A DNA stretch of 58,509 nucleotides from Pseudomonas sp. (GCF_030150285.1 NZ_JASLGE010000034.1:1-58509); one strand, 5' to 3'; shown: positions 25,405-34,735, numbered from the stretch's first letter. The notes: generated by a model from the sequence alone, not told the origin. Numbers and translations: made by a program.

Positions 25405-25980
25405 TCACTCATAAATGAGCCTGAAATCCATTGCCGCTTTGAAGGCACCATTGCCCAGTGCCGCTGAAGTGCGCGTTGGTTGCACGTACCACGTCAGCGT
25501 GTCGCTGCCGTGGGCTAAAAACAGTGGTTCGCCACGGGCCCCCAAAGGCACACCGCGCCCCAGGGCATCGGTAATACGCAAACCCATGCCCGTGACACCC
25601 TGTACCTGGACCAGCCGCGGATCATCCACGTCTGCCGGGGCTATAAAGGCGACAGACACCACTGGCTGGTAGGCACTCCACACCAAATTGCCGGTACGCT
25701 CGCTTTGCAAACTTCCGGAGGCGCGCTGGCAATCGAGAAAGCGCAGCTGGAAAGCCACGGGTGCTGCTTGATCACCCGGGCGCTCCAATTGGCTGCGCGG
25801 CACGGTGTTGAGGTCGACCGTCTGGTCGTACGAAGACATGTCCAGCACACAAGGTGAATTGTGCAGCGAGCCCGAGACTTCAATGAGCCCGCTCATTCCA
25901 TCAATCGCCTGCGCCTGAAAAGGCAGGGTTTGCAACACCAGCCACAACGCACTGAGGGCTGTCACTTTGAACGGGTTCAT
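25405..25980 (-). CDS. Fimbrial subunit, PapH/PapJ-like minor component
   Basis: A 191-residue exported protein with signal peptide ending FQAQA. The pilin-like domain has cysteines in NSPCVLDM and FLDCQRA, an inserted Ala/Asp/Val-rich segment, and ends AAMDFRLIYE. It is related in layout to the gene at 29337-29897 (both share the GLITDALG/ADSQGR-type block before a Gly-Val-Pro stretch). It follows the chaperone gene by 20 bases. An assembly or anchoring role is possible but unproven. Confidence 0.78.
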   Translation of the reverse strand: MNPFKVTALSALWLVLQTLPFQAQAIDGMSGLIEVSGSLHNSPCVLDMSSYDQTVDLNTVPRSQLERPGDQAAPVAFQLRFLDCQRASGSLQSERTGNLVWSAYQPVVSVAFIAPADVDDPRLVQVQGVTGMGLRITDALGRGVPLGARGEPLFLAHGSDTLTWYVQPTRTSAALGNGAFKAAMDFRLIYE

Positions 25981-26000
25981 AAGGGTTATCCCTGCACAGG

Positions 26001-26762
26001 CTACTGATTGTCCGGGGACGCGCTCGGGTCTACCTTGCAGGTCGTGTCGCTGCACGTGAATGACAAGGTGGGGCGGCCACCGTAATCGTTCACATAGGTC
26101 AAATACGGCGTGGTGCCCAGCGCAGTAACAGTAGGTGCCAGCTTCAGCGCGCCTTTGGGGGGCACCATCAGCGGTTCAAAACCCGGAGCGGTTTTGGCGT
26201 CTTTACCGGGGCGGGCATCAATCAGCGTGATGTAATACGGGGTGGGGTTATTCACCTGGTAGTAATCCCCCATCCGTGTGAGGGTCAGCTTTTTCTGCCA
26301 GGGATCAGCCAACTCCTGCTGGCTGGGGATGATAGCGGCCGGGCGGTAGAACAATTTGATCCGGGTCTGCAGGGCAATTTGCAGGCTGTTGGCCTTGTCG
26401 CTGCGCGGCGGTATTTCGCGCAGGTTGAAGTAAAAAACCGTTTCTCGGTCCTGCGCAAGCGACTTGGCAGCCGGCAGCGCCTGAACTTTTACCTGGCTCT
26501 GCTTACCCGGCTCCAGGCGTTGAACGGGAGGGAGTACGATCAAGGGCGAAGTGATTTTCTGGCCTTGCTCATCTTCCAGCCACCCTTGAGCCAGATAAGG
26601 CAGTTGGGTGTTGTTGTTTGTAATGGTCATGCTGACGGCGTCTTTGCTGCCATCAAACACAACTCGAGTTCGGTCAAGGCCAATAGCTGCATGAGCAGTA
26701 TTGATCAGGCACATCGTCAGAAGACTGAACGCCAAAGGCGCGAAGCGAGATTTCATAATCAT
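26001..26762 (-). CDS. Periplasmic fimbrial chaperone (PapD family)
   Basis: A 253-residue PapD-like chaperone that caps pilin subunits by donor-strand complementation and delivers them to the usher. Signal peptide to TAHA. Domain 1 begins AIGLDRTRVVFDGSKDAVSMTITN; the FYFNLREIPP and IKLFYRPAAI signatures, with the subunit-binding Lys, are present; domain 2 contains the NPTPYYITL block. The C-terminus has a short Cys-containing extension (SFTCSDTTCKVD) that could form a disulfide. The ATG at 26762 overlaps the usher stop (ATGA). Confidence 0.95.
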   Translation of the reverse strand: MIMKSRFAPLAFSLLTMCLINTAHAAIGLDRTRVVFDGSKDAVSMTITNNNTQLPYLAQGWLEDEQGQKITSPLIVLPPVQRLEPGKQSQVKVQALPAAKSLAQDRETVFYFNLREIPPRSDKANSLQIALQTRIKLFYRPAAIIPSQQELADPWQKKLTLTRMGDYYQVNNPTPYYITLIDARPGKDAKTAPGFEPLMVPPKGALKLAPTVTALGTTPYLTYVNDYGGRPTLSFTCSDTTCKVDPSASPDNQ

Positions 26763-29335
26763 GAGGAAGTTTTCTCTGTATCAGTAAGCGTTCCGCTCAG
26801 CGAGGCTGGCGCAGGGACGTCGTTATTTTCCTCTGCCATCTGGCAGAGCAGGTTCAGTGCCGAGGTAAACCCTGCGGCCGGTAAACGTGCCGGCATTTCG
26901 AGGGTGCAACGCTCAGCGCCATCCCAACTGACCCTCATCTTCGCGCCCGGCTCAATACCACTCAGATAGACACTGCCCCCGTCATTGACGATGCCGGTGT
27001 CCTGCTGCCTTGCATTTTTCACCGTGGCCCCGAACGGCGGGACGCTGCCATCAGCCATGCGTAACACCGCCATGGATTTAAAGCCGGCCACCACATCCAG
27101 CGTGCGATAGCCGATAGCCCCTTCTGTCAGCGTGAGCTGAGTAACGGACTGCGTGGCCTCGACATTCTCGGGCAGACTGTCAATGTCAACACTGGCAGCG
27201 GTGCGCAAAAAGCTGCTGACGTCAGACACCACAGCCTTGCCATAGCGGTTGCTGCGGGTAGGCACACCTGAACCCCGGATCGGTACATCAGGCACGCCAC
27301 TGGTATCAACCATCAACCGAGTCCCGCCGGTACCCGAACTGCGATGCAGTGCACCGCCATACGGCGTTAGCGTGGCCCCACCCCGTGCCGACAGGCCAAG
27401 GCTGGTGTGATCGCGCGCTTGCATACTGGCGCTAAGGGACAGATCCGCACGCTCACCGGCGTGGCTAAGGTAACCACTCACGGACGTGTCGCTGGCCGAC
27501 AGTTGATAGCTGTTACGCTCATCCAGCCGGTCACTGAAGCGCGTACTGACACTGCTCGCGCCCGAGGCGCGATTCGCACTGGTCGTGAGCGTGCCGGACT
27601 TGCCCAGCGGCAGGCTGACCGATACATACAGGCCGGTACTGTCGTTTTTGGCACCGCTGTAGTGATCTCTTTCCTGGTTTTGAAACACATTCAAAGACAG
27701 GCTCATATTTTTGACATTGCCCACACTGAAATAGCGGGCCATCGACAGGCTCCATCGCTCACTGTCAGGTCGATCCCAGTAGGATTGATTGCTGTAGTTG
27801 AGGTACACGGAGAGCCCGGCATCTTGAAACCGTTTGTTAAACGTCGCGGTGTAGAGCGCTTTGCTTGAGCCTATCGGCCCACCGTACTCACTCGCATTCA
27901 AGTACTCGCTCATGCTCAGGTAGTTCTTCTCGGAAAACCGGTAACCGGCAAACGAGACCTGCGTGTCGTATTCGTCAAAACTCTTCGAATAGCTCAAGCG
28001 ATAGGACGCGCCAGACAGGGCTTCATCCTCAATCTCGGCATGAGATTTCGTGGCATCCAATGACACAGCCCCGAAGGCCAGCAAGTCGCGACCGACCCCA
28101 AGCGAGAGCGCTTTATAGTTTTTGTCGCTGATGCCACCCCCAAACAGCGACCAGCCGTTAGTGACACCCCAGGAAAACTCACCTGTCGTAAAGGCTTTAC
28201 CCTGCCCACCATCGTGAAGGTCGGAGGGCCGCCCGGCAGCCAGTTTGTAACGCACGGTTCCGGGGCGGGTCAGGTAAGGAATGCTGGCCGACTCAACCGT
28301 GAAGGTGTGTACGCTGCCATCCTGCTCTTCAACCCGCACATCCAGCGTGCCGGTGACGGCATCGTTGAGGTCCTGAATTCGAAAAGGGCCCGCCGCAACC
28401 AGGGCGTCATAAAGAACGCGACCCTGCTGGCTGATAATGACTTTGGCATTGGTTCTGGCCACGCCGACCACTTCGGGCGCATAGCCGCGCAAGTTGGGCG
28501 GTAACTGGCTGTCGTCGGAGTGAAGTGACGCACCGGTAAAACGGAAGCTGTCGAACAGGTCCGAATACAGGTAGTTTTCACCCAGCGTCAGGCGAGCATT
28601 GAGTGAAGGCAGCGCGCGATAGGCATAAAAACGGCTCCATTGCAGCGCTTGCTGGCGGCTGTCACTGCCCTTCTCGACACGGCCCTGCCAATCGGCACGC
28701 AACCGCCATGGGCCGGCGTTGGCACCAAAAGTACCGTTGCCAGTCAAGTCATTGCGCATCGCCGTGCCGGGGTCACGAATCGACTGTGCCGTCAGGTTGT
28801 AATCAACCAGCAGGCCCGTCACACCGTCATCCCAGCGTGCCGGCGGGTCCCAATTCGGGGCGTTGTACTGCAGATAAGCTTGCGGCAGCGATACGTAGAG
28901 TGTCGCGGTGCCCAAGTCCCCTCTGACCTCCATCCCCGGCAAACTTTGACTATTGAGGCACTCACCGTTTTTCCACCAGGTGAGTTCAGCCATACGTTCG
29001 GGTTTCAACCCCAACTGCGCCACCAGATCGGGTGACAAACACGCCTGGCTACCTTGGGGATCTTCATCGGGAGCATAAAAGCTAACCGGCTGTTCTGGCT
29101 GCTCCTGGGTGTTTATCTGAACCACCATAGGATAGGTTCCCGGCAGGATAAACCCACTGCGAGAAAACCGTGACAGATCGATATTGGAGCGATCATCAAG
29201 GTCGAGAATATCGGTATTGAATTGGATATCGGCGGCGAAGGCTTCACCTCCAATCGACATAAGCCCTCCCAGCACGCCAGAACGAAGCACGGCCCTAACG
29301 GTCGAGGGGGTTCGCAAGGTAAACAACCGATGCAT
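26759..29335 (-). CDS. Outer-membrane usher protein (PapC family)
   Basis: An 858-residue usher that forms the outer-membrane pore for assembling the fimbria. After a signal peptide ending in GGEAFA come the N-terminal chaperone-binding domain (starting ADIQFNTDILDL), the 24-strand barrel with plug domain (RGYAPEVVGVARTNAKVIISQQGRVLY), and C-terminal domains ending near LNLLCQ. The ATG at 29335 has GGAG 11 bases upstream and starts one base after the previous stop. Pap-type order (usher then chaperone) supports the class. Confidence 0.95.
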   Translation of the reverse strand: MHRLFTLRTPSTVRAVLRSGVLGGLMSIGGEAFAADIQFNTDILDLDDRSNIDLSRFSRSGFILPGTYPMVVQINTQEQPEQPVSFYAPDEDPQGSQACLSPDLVAQLGLKPERMAELTWWKNGECLNSQSLPGMEVRGDLGTATLYVSLPQAYLQYNAPNWDPPARWDDGVTGLLVDYNLTAQSIRDPGTAMRNDLTGNGTFGANAGPWRLRADWQGRVEKGSDSRQQALQWSRFYAYRALPSLNARLTLGENYLYSDLFDSFRFTGASLHSDDSQLPPNLRGYAPEVVGVARTNAKVIISQQGRVLYDALVAAGPFRIQDLNDAVTGTLDVRVEEQDGSVHTFTVESASIPYLTRPGTVRYKLAAGRPSDLHDGGQGKAFTTGEFSWGVTNGWSLFGGGISDKNYKALSLGVGRDLLAFGAVSLDATKSHAEIEDEALSGASYRLSYSKSFDEYDTQVSFAGYRFSEKNYLSMSEYLNASEYGGPIGSSKALYTATFNKRFQDAGLSVYLNYSNQSYWDRPDSERWSLSMARYFSVGNVKNMSLSLNVFQNQERDHYSGAKNDSTGLYVSVSLPLGKSGTLTTSANRASGASSVSTRFSDRLDERNSYQLSASDTSVSGYLSHAGERADLSLSASMQARDHTSLGLSARGGATLTPYGGALHRSSGTGGTRLMVDTSGVPDVPIRGSGVPTRSNRYGKAVVSDVSSFLRTAASVDIDSLPENVEATQSVTQLTLTEGAIGYRTLDVVAGFKSMAVLRMADGSVPPFGATVKNARQQDTGIVNDGGSVYLSGIEPGAKMRVSWDGAERCTLEMPARLPAAGFTSALNLLCQMAEENNDVPAPASLSGTLTDTEKTSS

Positions 29336-29336
29336 A

Positions 29337-29897
29337 TTAGAAGTACTCCAGCCTGAAGCGCACCGCAGTACGGTGAGACCCAACAGCCATAGGGCGGCCA
29401 TTACCGACCAATTGAAGGGTGTAGCGCAGCTCTTGATCCTCACCCGTAAGGGGCGTCAACGGCATCGGGACACCTGAGGTGCTTGTGCGGCCTTGGCTAT
29501 CGGCAATGCGCAGGGCTATACCCTCTGAGGTGCCCTCGGTACTAAAAAGCGCACTTGCCGAATCAACCCGTCCTTCAAAGGTCACGCGCACGTGCTGCCA
29601 ATCAGGCAAATAATTGCCGGGGCGAGAAGGGTCAGAACGACTTAATGAGCACTTGACCAGGCGCAACGAAAACGGATGAGGCACGCTTGCTCCTTGGCGA
29701 ATAAGTTGCCCCATAGCCGTAACATCCATCTCAATGAGTTGATGTGCACTGCTACTCTCCAGCGCGCAGGCCGAATCAACAAGTTGCCCCTCAAGGGTGA
29801 CAAGCCCACTGCCCTGCCCAGCAGCAAGAGCAACACCGAGAAAAGTTGCACCGCCGACGAACATGGACGTTTTAATTAACGCTGCAAATGTTCTCAC
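29337..29897 (-). CDS. Fimbrial minor subunit, PapH-like position
   Basis: A 186-residue exported pilin-family protein. Signal peptide residues about 1-27 (through LGVALAAG), then GLVTLEGQLVDSACALE with the first cysteine, VKCSLS with the second, and the terminal VRFRLEYF motif. I chose the GTG at 29897 because a perfect GGAGG lies 5 bases upstream; the longer reading would begin with TTG before this site. It sits between the major pilin and usher, the position of the PapH terminator/anchor subunit, which is the likely role. Confidence 0.8.
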   Translation of the reverse strand: MRTFAALIKTSMFVGGATFLGVALAAGQGSGLVTLEGQLVDSACALESSSAHQLIEMDVTAMGQLIRQGASVPHPFSLRLVKCSLSRSDPSRPGNYLPDWQHVRVTFEGRVDSASALFSTEGTSEGIALRIADSQGRTSTSGVPMPLTPLTGEDQELRYTLQLVGNGRPMAVGSHRTAVRFRLEYF

Positions 29898-29951
29898 CCA
29901 AACCTCCGGCAATAACCCTCACCGCCAATAACAGCAGCGAGGGAAAACAGC

Positions 29952-30479
29952 TTACTGATAAGCCAACGAGAAGTTAGTAACGGCTGCGAATTCACCCACA
30001 GTAATATCGCCTGTGGCTTTGCCTTTCAAATACGCATTAAAAGACAGCGTATTGTCCCCTTCAACCAGGCCGCGCGGCGAAGTAGCCTTACCCAGTGCAA
30101 CAGGCGTATTACGATCATCCAAAATGACAATCCCTGCGCCCTTGGCGGTGCCGCTAATGGCCAACGCGCTCGGAACATCCACTGACTCTGTACCGGTAAA
30201 AGTGGCGGTCACGGTGTTGTCTGTCAGGTCCTCAAGGTCGCAACCTGTCAGCTCAATTTTAAAAGGCCTCAACGCAGACGATCCGCCTTCTTTCAACTGA
30301 GAATTTGCAACTTGACCAAACATGACAGATTGATCAGAAGTACCGGGCGTGATAGAGCAAGCCGCTGCAATGATTTCCCCGCTAAAGTTGATCTGCCCCG
30401 AACCGGCTGCATGAACAACAGAAGCAGAAGTTGCCATCAAGACCATGGAAGCCAAGACTGTTTTCATTTTAAAAGACAT
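29952..30479 (-). CDS. Major fimbrial subunit (PapA/FimA type)
   Basis: A 175-residue pilin, first gene of the operon. Signal peptide to VVHA, then GSGQINFSGEIIAAACSITPG with the first cysteine, IELTGCDL with the second, and a C-terminus FSLAYQ with the conserved penultimate Tyr. A GGGG ribosome site lies 8 bases before the ATG at 30479. Position first and best match to the plain one-domain pilin pattern make it the probable shaft subunit. Confidence 0.88.
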   Translation of the reverse strand: MSFKMKTVLASMVLMATSASVVHAAGSGQINFSGEIIAAACSITPGTSDQSVMFGQVANSQLKEGGSSALRPFKIELTGCDLEDLTDNTVTATFTGTESVDVPSALAISGTAKGAGIVILDDRNTPVALGKATSPRGLVEGDNTLSFNAYLKGKATGDITVGEFAAVTNFSLAYQ

Positions 30480-30821
30480 AAAAAAACCCCTGATAAATTA
30501 TAGTCAACGCACACAGATAAACTTAAGCCAATAAAACCAGGCACATCATTACCCAATGAAAACCGGAAGACATGAATAATCAATATCAGCTTCGGATGTT
30601 TAACTGCATTTATGAACGCGGAGCTAATCTAACAGACGAATTTAAAAAACAACGTAGGGGTCAAACGACCAAATTTGTAGGAATTTTCTTTGTATATAGG
30701 AAAATTCCCAAATAATAGAAATTCATCTCGGGATGGCTTGTCTTGCCCATCAAAGGCCGCGTAACCGATGCGCCGATAGCGTTCGTGCAGAGCTTAAGAG
30801 CGCGACAGACCCAGGCACTGC
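30480..30821. promoter_or_regulatory. AT-rich control region upstream of the fimbrial operon
   Basis: About 340 bases between flhB and the major pilin gene, markedly more AT-rich than the flagellar genes. I see no open reading frame of note. A minus-strand TATAAT is at 30502-30497, but it lies very close to the gene, so it may not be the true promoter. At 30680-30708 there is a perfect 9-base inverted repeat, GGAATTTTC and GAAAATTCC, with an 11-base spacer. It could be an operator, or a weak stem downstream of flhB. No fimbrial regulator gene and no invertible-element ends are visible. Confidence 0.5.
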
Positions 30822-31958
30822 TCAGTCATCGCGCCGCAAGTCCGGCGGAATAGGGACATCCTTAAGCGGATCCGGGCGTTTGCCCTTGCCTGCCTGATGC
30901 TGGCGGATCTGGTACACGTAGGCCAGCACCTGAGCAACGGCCAGGTACAGACCGGCCGGGATTTCCTGCTCAAGCTCCGTGGAGTGGTAAATCGAACGCG
31001 CCAACGCGGGCGACTCCAGCAGCAGGATATTGTGCTTGGCACCGATCTCGCGAATTTTGAGTGCCAGAAAGTCGCTGCCCTTGGCTAACAACAGCGGTGC
31101 CCCGCCCTTCTCCGGGTCGTACTTGAGGGCTACGGCGTAGTGCGTCGGGTTGGTGATAATCACATCGGCGTCAGGAATGGCCGCCATCATGCGACGCTGT
31201 GACATTTCCCGCTGCACTTGGCGAATGCGCTGCTTAACCTCGGGACGACCTTCCTGATCTTTGTGTTCGTCGCGAATCTCCTGTTTAGTCATCAGCAATT
31301 TCTTACGGCTTTCCCACAATTGCACCGGCACGTCCACTGCGGCAATCAGGATCAACCCACAGGCCATCCACACGGCACTCCACGCCACCACTTGCAGGCT
31401 GTGAATCACCGCCAGTTCCAGCGGTTCCTGGGCGATGCGCAGCAAATCGTCAATGTCAGACTTCAATACCAGCAAGGCCACGATCAAGATGATGAAAAAC
31501 TTGGCCAAAGCCTTGAGCAATTCGACCAGCGCTTTGGCCGAAAACATGCGCTTGATTCCGGCGCCAGGGTTCATGCGACTGAACTTGGGGGCCAGGCTGC
31601 CGGCGGCAAATAGCCAGCCGCCCAGGGCAATCGGCCCAACCAGGGCAGCAATCAGCAGCGTGACCAGCACAGGCTGTACGGCCATGAGGGCCACTTTGCC
31701 GGAGTGCAGCAAAAAAGCCGCCATTGAGTCAGTGTTGTATAACGTTTCGCGGCTGATGCTGAAGTTGTAGCGCATCATGTCCATCATGTCGCGCGCCAGC
31801 ACGCCACCGAAAATCAGCAATCCCAGCGAACCCGCCAACATGATGGCCAACGTATTGAGTTCTTTGGAGCGCGCGATTTCGCCCTTTTCCCTGGAGTCTT
31901 TTTTTCGCTTCTCCGTGGGTTCTTCTGTTTTGTCTTGACCGCTTTCGCTCTCTGCCAT
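30822..31958 (-). CDS. flhB: FlhB, flagellar export substrate-switch protein
   Basis: A 378-residue export-gate protein. The N-terminus MAESESGQDKTEEPTEKR is typical, followed by four membrane helices and a cytoplasmic domain with the self-cleavage NPTH motif (N270-P271) that switches export from hook to filament proteins. It ends the fliL-flhB run. The gene is complete, and its tail (KGKRPDPLKDVPIPPDLRRDD) is normal. Confidence 0.97.
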   Translation of the reverse strand: MAESESGQDKTEEPTEKRKKDSREKGEIARSKELNTLAIMLAGSLGLLIFGGVLARDMMDMMRYNFSISRETLYNTDSMAAFLLHSGKVALMAVQPVLVTLLIAALVGPIALGGWLFAAGSLAPKFSRMNPGAGIKRMFSAKALVELLKALAKFFIILIVALLVLKSDIDDLLRIAQEPLELAVIHSLQVVAWSAVWMACGLILIAAVDVPVQLWESRKKLLMTKQEIRDEHKDQEGRPEVKQRIRQVQREMSQRRMMAAIPDADVIITNPTHYAVALKYDPEKGGAPLLLAKGSDFLALKIREIGAKHNILLLESPALARSIYHSTELEQEIPAGLYLAVAQVLAYVYQIRQHQAGKGKRPDPLKDVPIPPDLRRDD

Positions 31959-31960
31959 GG

Positions 31961-32743
31961 CTATTTCGCCTGTGCCAGTTCACGTAAAAACTGCAAGGCC
32001 TCAACGGCCAGCGGCTGATACTGATTGAGGATGTCCGCCATGCTGACCCACAAAATCACCATGCCCAGCACCAGGGTCAAGGGAAAACCAATCGCAAAAA
32101 TGTTGAGCTGCGGCGCGGCACGGGTCATCACGCCAAACGCGATATTGACCACCAGCAGCGCGGTGATGGCCGGCAGTACCAGCAACAGCGCGGCCCCCAG
32201 CACCCACCCCAGCTTGTTGGCGATCTCCCAGAAGTGATTGGGCATCAGCCCGCCGCCCACAGGCAAGGTGGTGAAGCTTTCGGTGAGCACTTCGAACACC
32301 ACCAGATGGCCGTTCATGGACAAAAACAGCAAGGTCACGAGCATCGTTAAAAACTGCCCGATCACTGCCGAATTGACGCCGTTGGCCGGGTCGACCATCG
32401 AGGCAAAGCCCATGCCCATTTGAATGGCGACAATTTGCCCAGCCACCACAAACGCCTGAAAGAACAACTGCAACGAGAACCCCATCAGCGCGCCGATGAT
32501 GATTTGCTCGGCAATCAGCATCAGCCCGCTCAGGCTCAGCGGGTTGACCGTGGGCAACGGCGGCAGGCTCGGCATGATGGCCAGCGTGATCGCCAGCGAC
32601 AGAAACAGCTTGATGCGCTTGGGCACCAGCGGCGTGCCGATGATGGGCATGGTGCTCAACAGCGCGCCCACCCGAAACAGGGGCAACATAAACGTGGCGA
32701 CCCAAGTGCTGATCTGCGCGTCGGTCAGGGTAAGCAGCGACAT
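31961..32743 (-). CDS. fliR: FliR, flagellar export gate protein
   Basis: A 260-residue polytopic protein of the FliPQR export pore. It has the family start TDAQISTWVATFMLPLFRVGALLSTMP and the conserved QIVAIQMGMGFASMVDP block. It begins directly before the fliQ stop and is followed by flhB after two bases. Confidence 0.96.
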   Translation of the reverse strand: MSLLTLTDAQISTWVATFMLPLFRVGALLSTMPIIGTPLVPKRIKLFLSLAITLAIMPSLPPLPTVNPLSLSGLMLIAEQIIIGALMGFSLQLFFQAFVVAGQIVAIQMGMGFASMVDPANGVNSAVIGQFLTMLVTLLFLSMNGHLVVFEVLTESFTTLPVGGGLMPNHFWEIANKLGWVLGAALLLVLPAITALLVVNIAFGVMTRAAPQLNIFAIGFPLTLVLGMVILWVSMADILNQYQPLAVEALQFLRELAQAK

Positions 32744-33013
32744 TTAGCCGATCAACTGAGGAATGCTGCCGTACAACGACAGGATGTATTCCATAAAGGT
32801 CTGCACCAGCCACGGCCCGGCCACGATCAACGTCACCAGCATCATCAGCAGGCGCGGCAGAAAGCTCAGGGTCTGCTCGTTGATTTGCGTGGCAGCCTGG
32901 AACATTGCCACCAGCAAACCGACCAGCAGGCTGGGCACCACCAGCACCGCCACCATCACGGTGGTCAGCCACAACGCGCTGCGAAACAGGTCAACCGCGA
33001 CTTCCGGGGTCAT
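32744..33013 (-). CDS. fliQ: FliQ, flagellar export gate protein
   Basis: An 89-residue two-helix membrane protein (MTPEVAVDLFRSALWL, ATQINEQTLSFLPRL), a subunit of the FliPQR pore. Length and sequence are standard. It is 23 bases downstream of fliP and abuts fliR. Confidence 0.96.
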   Translation of the reverse strand: MTPEVAVDLFRSALWLTTVMVAVLVVPSLLVGLLVAMFQAATQINEQTLSFLPRLLMMLVTLIVAGPWLVQTFMEYILSLYGSIPQLIG

Positions 33014-33036
33014 TGCGGGTTACTCCAGGTCATGAC

Positions 33037-33780
33037 TCACACTCCGCCGAAACTGCCAGCCAACGTGCCAATAATCAGCGCCCAGCCATCCACCAACACA
33101 AACAGCATGATTTTGAACGGCAGCGAAATGATCAACGGGGACAGCATCATCATGCCCATCGCCATCAACACACTGGCCACCACCAGGTCGATGATCAAAA
33201 ACGGAATAAAGATCATAAAGCCGATCTGGAAAGCGGTTTTCAGCTCGGACGTCACAAAGGCCGGCACCAGAATCGTCAACGGAGCTTCGTCCGGCGTGGC
33301 AATGTCGGTGCGCTTGGACAGGCGCATAAACAGGTCAAGATCGCTGGTGCGGGTCTGGGCCAGCATAAAGTCCTTGATCGGGCCCTCGGCCTTGAGAATC
33401 GCGTCCTGGGCCGTGAGCTTTTCCGCCAGGTAGGGTTGCAGCGCGTTTTCGTTCACCTTGTCGAACACCGGAGCCATGATAAACATCGTTAGAAACAGCG
33501 CCATGCCGGTCAGGATCTGGTTGGAGGGGGTTTGTTGCAGCCCCAACGCCTGACGCAAGATTGAAAACACAATGATGATGCGGGTAAAGCTGGTCATCAG
33601 CATGACAAACGCCGGAATAAAGCTCAGCGCGGTCATGATCAGCAAAATTTGCAGACTGACCGAATATTCTTGCTGGCCGTTGGCCCCGGTGCCCAGGGTA
33701 ATGGCCGGGATCGACAACGGATCGGCACCTAACGCCAGCGGCGCGGCCAGCGCCAACAACAACGCGACAACTAAACGCAT
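33037..33780 (-). CDS. fliP: FliP, flagellar export gate protein
   Basis: A 247-residue pore subunit, one of the few flagellar membrane proteins with a cleaved signal peptide (MRLVVALLLALAAPLALGA). The core has FTRIIIVFSILRQALG and QTPSNQILTGMALFLT, both diagnostic. The start overlaps the fliO stop by one base (TAATG type). Confidence 0.97.
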   Translation of the reverse strand: MRLVVALLLALAAPLALGADPLSIPAITLGTGANGQQEYSVSLQILLIMTALSFIPAFVMLMTSFTRIIIVFSILRQALGLQQTPSNQILTGMALFLTMFIMAPVFDKVNENALQPYLAEKLTAQDAILKAEGPIKDFMLAQTRTSDLDLFMRLSKRTDIATPDEAPLTILVPAFVTSELKTAFQIGFMIFIPFLIIDLVVASVLMAMGMMMLSPLIISLPFKIMLFVLVDGWALIIGTLAGSFGGV

Positions 33781-34211
33781 TACGGCTTGTCCTTTTGGTG
33801 ACGCAATATGTCCATCAGCCGCTTGGCAAATTCCGGGGTCGCCGGTTGCGTGCCGCCCGGGGCCTGCACGGGTTCCTTGAGCACGTGCAACGGGGTGATG
33901 CGGCCCGGCGTCAGGCCCAGCAGGATTTGTTCGTTGCCCACTTGCACCAGCACCAGCCGGTCACGTGCGCCCAAGGCCCGCGAGCCAATCAGCTCAATGA
34001 CTTGCCCCTGCCGAGGCCCGGCGTGCTGAACACGTCGCACCAGCCAGGCCAGAGCAAAAATCAGCCCTAGCACCAGCAGCAACCCCAGCACCAATTGCGT
34101 CAGTTGCCCCCCCACACTGCTGACCACCGGTACTGTTGCCGTCGTCGCCACGGGTTCAGCCGCCAACACGCTCAGGGGCATAGCCAATAACACGCCAAGG
34201 AGCCGTTTCAC
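33780..34211 (-). CDS. fliO: FliO, flagellar export assembly protein
   Basis: A 143-residue membrane protein that helps assemble FliP. A signal-like N-terminus is followed by one membrane helix (about residues 37-58) and a small cytoplasmic domain (GQVIELIGSRALGARDRLVLVQVG). It starts with GTG at 34211, immediately after the fliN stop. FliO varies greatly between species, but this match and the position are good. Confidence 0.92.
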   Translation of the reverse strand: MKRLLGVLLAMPLSVLAAEPVATTATVPVVSSVGGQLTQLVLGLLLVLGLIFALAWLVRRVQHAGPRQGQVIELIGSRALGARDRLVLVQVGNEQILLGLTPGRITPLHVLKEPVQAPGGTQPATPEFAKRLMDILRHQKDKP

Positions 34212-34679
34212 TTAGCGCAACTTCTTGATGCGTTCGCTTGGGCTGATCACGTCAGTCAGGCGGATCCCAAACTTTTCATTGACCACCACCACTTCGCCAT
34301 GGGCAATCAGGGTGCCGTTCACCAGTACATCCAGCGGCTCACCGGCCAGGCGGTCCAACTCAATCACCGAACCTTGATTGAGTTGCAGCAGGTTACGGAT
34401 ATTGATGTCCGTGCTGCCCACTTCCATGGAGATGGACACAGGGATGTCCAGAATCACATCCAGGTTAGGGCCGTCGAGCGTGACCGACTCATTGTTCGGG
34501 CGCGCCACGCTGCCAAATTCTTCCATCGGCAGGCGGTTGGGTGCCGGCTTTTGTGACTCCCCTGCGGCCAGCAGCGCGTCGATGTCCGCCTGCCCCGCAT
34601 CACCGGTTTCTTCCAGCGCCGCCGCCCATTCATCAGCCAGGGCCTGGTCTGCAGCAGTTGTATCGTGTTCGGTAGCCAT
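34212..34679 (-). CDS. fliN: FliN, flagellar motor switch protein
   Basis: A 155-residue C-ring component. The C-terminal SpoA-type domain (LDVILDIPVSISMEVG through GEVVVVNEKFGIRLTDVIS) is intact. The longer acidic N-terminus, compared with enteric FliN, is usual in pseudomonads. It lies 56 bases after fliM. Confidence 0.96.
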   Translation of the reverse strand: MATEHDTTAADQALADEWAAALEETGDAGQADIDALLAAGESQKPAPNRLPMEEFGSVARPNNESVTLDGPNLDVILDIPVSISMEVGSTDINIRNLLQLNQGSVIELDRLAGEPLDVLVNGTLIAHGEVVVVNEKFGIRLTDVISPSERIKKLR

Positions 34680-34735
34680 CGGGTGTCCTCGGCGGGCAGT
34701 CAGTCGTTAACACAGTAAATTCGGAAAGGCCGGGC

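Noticed and set aside
30497..30502. A perfect TATAAT just before the major pilin gene as the fimbrial promoter.
   Set aside because: The start point would fall on the ribosome-binding site and no good -35 is present, so I did not list it as an independent promoter.
30480..30821. Phase-variation switch (invertible element) upstream of the fimbriae.
   Set aside because: I looked for flanking inverted repeats and a recombinase gene; only one short inverted repeat with an 11-base spacer is present.
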